A stretch of DNA of 35,593 nt from JBBIRM01 sp964517975 (GTDB taxonomy: Bacteria; Desulfobacterota; BSN033; UBA1163): contig CAZFDM010000135.1 of the NCBI GenBank assembly GCA_964517975.1, positions 1 to 35,593 on the forward strand, written 5' to 3'. The translations under genes and the position numbers were made by a program. Below, piece after piece: positions 31,295 through 35,593 of this stretch; positions within the stretch are counted from its first letter, which is position 1, and every line of letters begins with the position of its first letter. The notes beneath the pieces were generated by a model. It searched no databases, was not told the origin of the DNA, and was given only the letters and a program-made list of their open reading frames with translations.

Positions 31295-32101
31295 TTATTT
31301 TTCTTCTCCTAAGAGTATCCTCAATACCAGGTTGGCCTGATGGTGGGCTGCAATTCCCACTCTCGGCGCCATCAAACCAGTTCCTGGCTGGGCTTCTGTC
31401 TTTTGATCCCCTACGATAAATATTCTTGATGAGAAGCGGACTGTTTTAATCTCGTTGCTCTCCCCATAGCCAGCCACACCAGAGGCTGCCACAATATATT
31501 TATCGGGCATCTTCTCAGAGACCGCGTTGATCAACATTGCCTTTTCTTCAGCCCGGTCAAATGCCTCAACAATTACATCCGCCTCTTTAAAAATCTTTTC
31601 AACATTGTCTCTTTCTACTCTTACCTGGTGGGTTAAGACCTTTATATAAGGGTTGGCTTTGGAGAGGGTTTCACAGAGGGCCTCCACCTTTGGGATTCCG
31701 ATCTGATGGGTAAAATACTGTTGTCGATTTAGGTTCGATGGTTCCACCACATCAAAGTCAACCAGGATAAGTGTCCCAACTCCTACCCTTGCTAAGGCCA
31801 GGGCGACTGTGGACCCAAGACCCCCTAATCCAGCAATTCCAACGACTGATTTTTTGATTTTTTGATGAACCCCGGGAGTATGCCTCGCCATCATCAAAGA
31901 TTCAAACTCATCCGCGGATGGAGTTTCTCCCTTTTTGATGAAGACGATCACATCACCCTTTTGGAGGAGGCGATCCGAGGAGAGAGGGAAACCATTGTAG
32001 ATAACTAAATCGGCATTGGGTTTCAGTCTATCCTTTAATTGGAGAAGGGTAGTTCCCGTTTCTACAGAAATCTCTTTTTCATTGACCTTGATTTGAATCA
32101 T
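31295..32101 (-). CDS. ThiS-ThiF fusion: ThiF-family adenylyltransferase with N-terminal ThiS-like domain
   Basis: This 268-residue E1-like protein would adenylate a sulfur-carrier C-terminus. An N-terminal ThiS/MoaD-like beta-grasp domain (about 1-65: IQIKVNEKEISVETGTTLLQ, LLQKGDVIVFIKKG) is fused to a ThiF domain with the ATP loop GIAGLGGLGSTVALALARVG, DFDVVEPSNLNRQQY and VIVEAFDRAEEKAML. The ThiS part does not end in the GlyGly needed for thiocarboxylation and no CxxC zinc motif is seen, so the carrier domain may be structural or regulatory. ATG 32101 is chosen: AAGGAA lies upstream and a promoter-like pair overlaps the longer start at 32146. It could act in thiamine or another sulfur-transfer pathway. 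Confidence 0.82.
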   Translation of the reverse strand: MIQIKVNEKEISVETGTTLLQLKDRLKPNADLVIYNGFPLSSDRLLQKGDVIVFIKKGETPSADEFESLMMARHTPGVHQKIKKSVVGIAGLGGLGSTVALALARVGVGTLILVDFDVVEPSNLNRQQYFTHQIGIPKVEALCETLSKANPYIKVLTHQVRVERDNVEKIFKEADVIVEAFDRAEEKAMLINAVSEKMPDKYIVAASGVAGYGESNEIKTVRFSSRIFIVGDQKTEAQPGTGLMAPRVGIAAHHQANLVLRILLGEEK

Positions 32102-32127
32102 TAAACCCCGTTCCTTCTTTAAAGACA

Positions 32128-32156
32128 AGATTAATGGATAGGGCATTTTTTGTCAA
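32128..32156 (-). promoter_or_regulatory. Putative promoter for the thiS-thiF gene
   Basis: On the minus strand TTGACA (perfect -35) lies at 32156-32151, then a 17-base spacer and TAATCT (three of six, -10) at 32133-32128. It would give a short leader before ATG 32101 and makes the alternative ATG at 32146, which lies between the two boxes, unlikely. Confidence 0.4.
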
Positions 32157-32180
32157 CCAAGATAGAATGAACAGATACGA

Positions 32181-32209
32181 TTGACTTTTTATAGTTGAGA
32201 TGGTATGAA
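32181..32209 (+). promoter_or_regulatory. Putative sigma70-type promoter for alr
   Basis: TTGACT (32181-32186), a 17-base spacer, then TATGAA (32204-32209). The ATG at 32205 lies inside the -10 box, so the true start of alr is downstream, at 32250. Together with the opposite promoter at 32128-32156 this forms a divergent control region. Confidence 0.5.
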
Positions 32210-32249
32210 TTACCTGTTTTTTTCTTTAATCAATGAGGTTTTTAGGCTT

Positions 32250-33380
32250 ATGAAGCGGAGTAAGATATTAGGAAGGCCAACGGTTGCAGAGATTGATCTT
32301 GATTCTCTCGACTACAACTATAGCCAGATTCGAAGGAGACTTCCTAAAGGGGTAAAGATGCTGGCCGTAGTGAAGGCCGATGCTTATGGACATGGGGCTG
32401 GGCCTATCTCAAAAAGGCTTGAGAAATTGGGAGTGGAGTTTTTGGGGGTAGCCACTGCCGAAGAGGGCGTTGAGTTGAGGAAATGGGGAGTGAAATCCCC
32501 TATCCTTATCTTAGGGGGAATTTATGGAAAAGAAGTGGAATTGATTTTTCGTTACCGTCTCACCCCTGTGGTCTTCCGTGAAGATTCTCTTAAACTCCTA
32601 TCCAAGGAGGCCTTGAGAAGGAAAAAGAAAGTGGCCATCCATTTAAAAATCGACACAGGGATGGGAAGATTGGGAGTCCCGATGGACCGTTGGTCTCTTT
32701 TTTTAAGCGAGTTAATCCATCTGCCCAAAATTGAGGTGGAAGGAATCCTCTCCCATTTCTCTATGACCGATGAGGATGAGGCTTATACCCAACAACAATG
32801 GAATGATTTTGAGAAAGCGGTGAACCTCGCAAGAGAGATGGGGGTTTCATTCAAATACCTTCATATGGCCAATAGTGCTACAATCACCCTATTTCCAAAT
32901 TATTTGGGCAACTTAGTTCGCCCTGGAATTATGCTCTACGGTTCCTATCCATCACCTGGATTTCAAAGATTCATCCAACTCAAACCGGTCATGACCCTTA
33001 AGACGAACATCCATTTTCTAAAATGGGTTCCACCGGGCACAAAGATTAGTTATGGAGGAACATTTGTGACGAGAAGGCCAAGCCTCATTGCGACCCTTCC
33101 CATTGGCTATGCGGATGGTTATAGCCGGCGACTCTCTAATCGAGGGGAGGTTCTAATTCGGGGGAAAAGGGCACCTGTGGTGGGTAAGGTCTGCATGGAT
33201 TTTATCATGGTCGATGTGACCGATATCCCACACGTCTCATTGGAGGATGAGGTGGTATTGATCGGAGCCCAAGGAAAGGAGAGAATCACCGTGGAAGAAA
33301 TAGCAGACAAGGTGAACTCCATCTCCTATGAGATTTTCTGTTTGATTGGGAAACGTGTTCCAAGACTCTACAAGGGTTAG
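32250..33380 (+). CDS. alr: Alanine racemase
   Basis: This 376-residue PLP enzyme interconverts L- and D-alanine for peptidoglycan. The N-terminal barrel has RPTVAEIDLDSLDYNYSQIR and the PLP Lys42 in VVKADAYGHGA; the C-terminal domain has the catalytic Tyr268 in ISYGGTF, then LPIGYADGYSRRLSNRGEV and VGKVCMDFIMVDVT. Length matches the family. ATG 32250 is chosen because the family starts near the KRSKILGRPTVAEID stretch and a promoter-like -10 box covers the upstream ATG at 32205. The transporter genes follow within 25 bases and may be co-transcribed. Confidence 0.95.
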   Translation: MKRSKILGRPTVAEIDLDSLDYNYSQIRRRLPKGVKMLAVVKADAYGHGAGPISKRLEKLGVEFLGVATAEEGVELRKWGVKSPILILGGIYGKEVELIFRYRLTPVVFREDSLKLLSKEALRRKKKVAIHLKIDTGMGRLGVPMDRWSLFLSELIHLPKIEVEGILSHFSMTDEDEAYTQQQWNDFEKAVNLAREMGVSFKYLHMANSATITLFPNYLGNLVRPGIMLYGSYPSPGFQRFIQLKPVMTLKTNIHFLKWVPPGTKISYGGTFVTRRPSLIATLPIGYADGYSRRLSNRGEVLIRGKRAPVVGKVCMDFIMVDVTDIPHVSLEDEVVLIGAQGKERITVEEIADKVNSISYEIFCLIGKRVPRLYKG

Positions 33381-33402
33381 AAACAGGAAACCCTCTTTTT
33401 GA

Positions 33403-34203
33403 ATGGGGCTTTACGAATTGTCTTTGGAGGCAAGCGTGAACTTTTTTCAACAAGTTGGATATTATACCGTTCGGTTTGTAGAGGAGTCAGGGAGAATCCT
33501 AATCCTTTTTCTGGAAACCTTGGCCTGGACCTTTCGGCCTCCTCTTCAAGGAAAAGAGATATTGAAGCAGATGGAGGTAGTAGGTGTCCGGTCCTTTCCA
33601 GTAGTCGTCATCACGGCTGCCTTCACTGGGATGGTATTAGCCCTCCAGAGTTTTACAGGATTTAAACGGTTTGGTGCAGAGACCATGGTGGGGACAGTGG
33701 TTGCCCTCTCCATGACCCGGGAGTTAGGGCCAGTCTTAACCGGATTGATGGTCACAGGAAGAGTGGGGTCGGCAATGGCTGCGGAACTCGGGACCATGAG
33801 GGTGACGGAACAGATCGATGCCCTTATCACCCTTGCTACCAACCCGGTAAAATTCCTCATCGTTCCCCGCTTTTTGGCCTCTACCATTATGATTCCCATT
33901 CTGGTCATCTTTGCAGATATTATTGGGATCTTGGGGGGATATCTGGTGAGTGTCCAAATCTTAGGGACGAACCCCACTCTCTATTTAAGAAGGACATGGG
34001 ATTATCTTGAATTGGAGGATCTTTACAGTGGACTACTAAAGGCCATTTTCTTTGGGATGATTATCGCAACCATCAGCTGCTATCAGGGCTTTTCTGCAGA
34101 GGGTGGGGCTGAGGGAGTTGGAAGAGCCACTACGAAAGCGGTCGTGATGTCTTCGCTAATGATCTTGATCTCCAATTACATTATCACCGCTTTTATTATT
34201 TAA
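33403..34203 (+). CDS. mlaE: MlaE-family ABC transporter permease
   Basis: This 266-residue inner-membrane permease belongs to the MCE/Mla phospholipid transporter. It has the MlaE signature region FTGMVLALQSFTGFKRFGAE, SMTRELGPVLTGLMVTGRVG and AMAAELGTMRVTEQIDAL, with about five or six membrane segments. MlaF and MlaD genes follow in the usual order. The system moves lipids between the inner and outer membrane, implying a Gram-negative envelope. No strong ribosome binding site is visible before ATG 33403; a more distant AGGAAA is the closest. Confidence 0.93.
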   Translation: MGLYELSLEASVNFFQQVGYYTVRFVEESGRILILFLETLAWTFRPPLQGKEILKQMEVVGVRSFPVVVITAAFTGMVLALQSFTGFKRFGAETMVGTVVALSMTRELGPVLTGLMVTGRVGSAMAAELGTMRVTEQIDALITLATNPVKFLIVPRFLASTIMIPILVIFADIIGILGGYLVSVQILGTNPTLYLRRTWDYLELEDLYSGLLKAIFFGMIIATISCYQGFSAEGGAEGVGRATTKAVVMSSLMILISNYIITAFII

Positions 34204-34267
34204 GCCAAAGTTTATCATCCTATTGGAACCCACGAATTAAATATTGAGCAGGATGGAGAGTTAAACA

Positions 34268-35146
34268 GTGACCATGGATAAAGAACCCAAGATTAAGATT
34301 CGGGTGGTCAGCCTTCACAAATCCTTCGGAGGTAACTACGTTCTTCGAGGGGTTGATTTAGACGTGCGAGAAGGTGAGAGCATGGTGGTCATCGGAGGGA
34401 GTGGCTCTGGGAAGACGGTCTTGATTAAATGTATTATTGGTCTGATGGATCCAGATGAAGGAAAGATTTATGTCGATGATCTCGAGATCACTTCTCTCAG
34501 TGAAAAGCGTAAGAACGAGGTTCGAAAGAAATTCGGGATGCTCTTTCAATGGGGTGCGCTTTTTGATTCAATGACCGTATGGGAAAATGTAGGGTTCGGG
34601 CTGAGGCACCAAACCCATCTCAAAGATGAGGAGATTAAAAAGATTGCTATTGAGAAATTGGTTCTGGTTGGGTTAAGAAATATTGAGAACCTCATGCCCT
34701 CTGAATTAAGTGGAGGGATGAAGAAACGAGTCAGTTTGGCCAGGGCGATTGCCACAGAGCCAGAAATCCTTCTCTATGATGAACCCACCACAGGGATTGA
34801 TCCCATCATGGCCGATACCATCAATGACCTGATTATTCAGATGAGGGAGAAGTTAAACGTGACCTCGATCGCCATTACCCACGATATGAAAAGTGCCTAT
34901 AAGATTGGAGATCGCATTGCCATGCTTTTTCATGGAAGGATTATTGAAGTCGGGACTCCCGAGGAGATTCGGAACTCCTCCAATCCCATTGTTCAACAAT
35001 TCATTGAAGGAAGATCCGAAGGTCCTATTAAAATTATAGACCCTTCTCTACTCACCCTGCCTCCGGGGCCAAAACGGGGAGCACGGTACTGGATGGGAAG
35101 GGAACATTTTCAGGAGGTGATTGGGGATGAAAAGAAAGAGGTCTGA
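34268..35146 (+). CDS. mlaF: MlaF-family ABC transporter ATP-binding protein
   Basis: This 292-residue ATPase drives the Mla transporter. It has Walker A GGSGSGKT, Q-loop LFQWGALFDSMTVWENVGFG, the ABC signature LSGGMKKRVSLARA, Walker B LLYDEPTTGIDP and the switch His in ITHDM. It is slightly longer than MlaF of E. coli, with an extra C-terminal tail (PGPKRGARYWMGREHFQEV). GTG 34268 has GGAGAG seven bases upstream; ATG 34274 is the alternative. It overlaps the mlaD start by 20 bases. Confidence 0.93.
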   Translation: MTMDKEPKIKIRVVSLHKSFGGNYVLRGVDLDVREGESMVVIGGSGSGKTVLIKCIIGLMDPDEGKIYVDDLEITSLSEKRKNEVRKKFGMLFQWGALFDSMTVWENVGFGLRHQTHLKDEEIKKIAIEKLVLVGLRNIENLMPSELSGGMKKRVSLARAIATEPEILLYDEPTTGIDPIMADTINDLIIQMREKLNVTSIAITHDMKSAYKIGDRIAMLFHGRIIEVGTPEEIRNSSNPIVQQFIEGRSEGPIKIIDPSLLTLPPGPKRGARYWMGREHFQEVIGDEKKEV

Positions 35147-35593
35147 GTTGTGGGTGGGGGTTTTTGTTGTCATTGGAATTCTTCTTTTGGCCTTTATGAC
35201 ATTGAAAATAGAAAGGTTTGAGATCAGAAGGAAGGCTGGGTATCTGGTCAATATTTATTTTGATACGGTGGCGGGTTTAGACCGAAACGCCCCCGTCAGA
35301 GTGGCTGGAGTCCGGGTGGGAAATGTGGAAAAGGTTGGACTTGACCAGGGAAAGGCAAAGGTTACATTCCGAATCCCCTACCACATAGTCCTCTATAAAG
35401 ATTCGAAGGCCTATCTCAAATCAGAGGGATTTTTAGGTGAAAGATACATTGAGATTGCTCCTGGAAATCCTTCCACCGGAAAGGTAGAACCAGGGGGGAT
35501 GATTGAGCAGGGTGCTTCTCCTGCAGATGTGGAGCAATTTTTAACCAATATGAGTGCCATCCGAGAGGATGTAAAGGAGATTGTGAAACCCCT
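35127..35593 (+). CDS. mlaD: MlaD-like MCE-domain protein, 3' truncated by window edge
   Basis: The frame from ATG 35127, preceded by CAGGAGG, stays open to the window end (155 codons). One N-terminal membrane segment (LWVGVFVVIGILLLAFMTL) is followed by an MCE domain: VNIYFDTVAGLDRNAPVRVA, GVRVGNVEKVGL, ALLKSEG-like AYLKSEGFLGERYIEIAPG. MlaD forms a periplasmic hexameric ring that carries lipids above MlaFE. It overlaps mlaF by 20 bases, so the two are translationally coupled. The rest of the gene lies outside the window. Confidence 0.92.
   Translation, partial: MKRKRSELWVGVFVVIGILLLAFMTLKIERFEIRRKAGYLVNIYFDTVAGLDRNAPVRVAGVRVGNVEKVGLDQGKAKVTFRIPYHIVLYKDSKAYLKSEGFLGERYIEIAPGNPSTGKVEPGGMIEQGASPADVEQFLTNMSAIREDVKEIVKP

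Noticed and set aside
33546..33977. Minus-strand open frame of 143 codons
   Set aside because: Antisense to mlaE; composition reflects the complement of a membrane protein.
1..35593. CRISPR array, tRNA or rRNA genes, phage or transposase genes
   Set aside because: No regularly spaced repeats, no tRNA-like cloverleaf or rRNA core sequence, and no transposase, integrase or phage structural motifs were seen on either strand.

Overview
The window looks like a piece of a Gram-negative, probably anaerobic bacterial chromosome. An outer membrane is implied by the mlaE-mlaF-mlaD lipid-transport genes at the right edge. My best guess at lineage is Desulfobacterota or a related deltaproteobacterial group. 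I base this on the short single-domain N-acetylglutamate synthase, the FAD/CCG iron-sulfur dehydrogenase modules, the acyl-CoA catabolic genes and the moderate GC content (judged by eye). No rRNA or tRNA marker is present, so this is inference.

Region 1 (about 1-14910) is a one-directional catabolic gene set. It begins with a Tm-1-like/UPF0261 protein cut by the window edge. Then come a 3-hydroxyacyl-CoA dehydrogenase/enoyl-CoA hydratase fusion, a GlcD-like flavoprotein with a partner CCG iron-sulfur protein, an SCP2-type thiolase with its DUF35 Zn/OB-fold partner, a second FAD-linked oxidase and a small Cys-rich protein. A CoxG-like protein, a three-subunit molybdenum hydroxylase (FAD, 2Fe-2S and Mo subunits) and a small C2H2-like protein complete the set. 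Together they look like hydroxylation or dehydrogenation of an unidentified substrate followed by CoA-dependent beta-oxidation and thiolysis.

Region 2 (about 15145-27800) is a surface-glycan or glycoprotein locus behind its own putative promoter. It holds a polyprenyl-phosphate GT2 enzyme, a GT4 enzyme, and a sugar nucleotidyltransferase, 4,6-dehydratase and aminotransferase series. A FemAB-like GNAT protein, two methyltransferases, a UPF0104 flippase-like membrane protein and a tandem duplication of TMTC-like GT-C/TPR membrane glycosyltransferases follow. The first TMTC-like copy is split into two reading frames. The set could be a bacterial polyprenyl-phosphate-sugar-dependent protein glycosylation system.

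Region 3 (about 27900-35593) is core housekeeping: nadK, recN, a short argA-type acetyltransferase, a convergent thiS-thiF fusion gene, a divergent alr, then mlaE-mlaF-mlaD, with mlaD cut by the right edge.

The intergenic DNA is rich in structured repeats. There are two related terminal-inverted-repeat elements about 26 kb apart (one with nested hairpins), a separate palindromic element of about 220 bp, a shared CCCCTTTATCAAAGGGG hairpin core, CACGGACACGG-type repeats around recN, a CACGAAT repeat ending at a start codon, and a long near-perfect hairpin filling the gap between two convergent genes.
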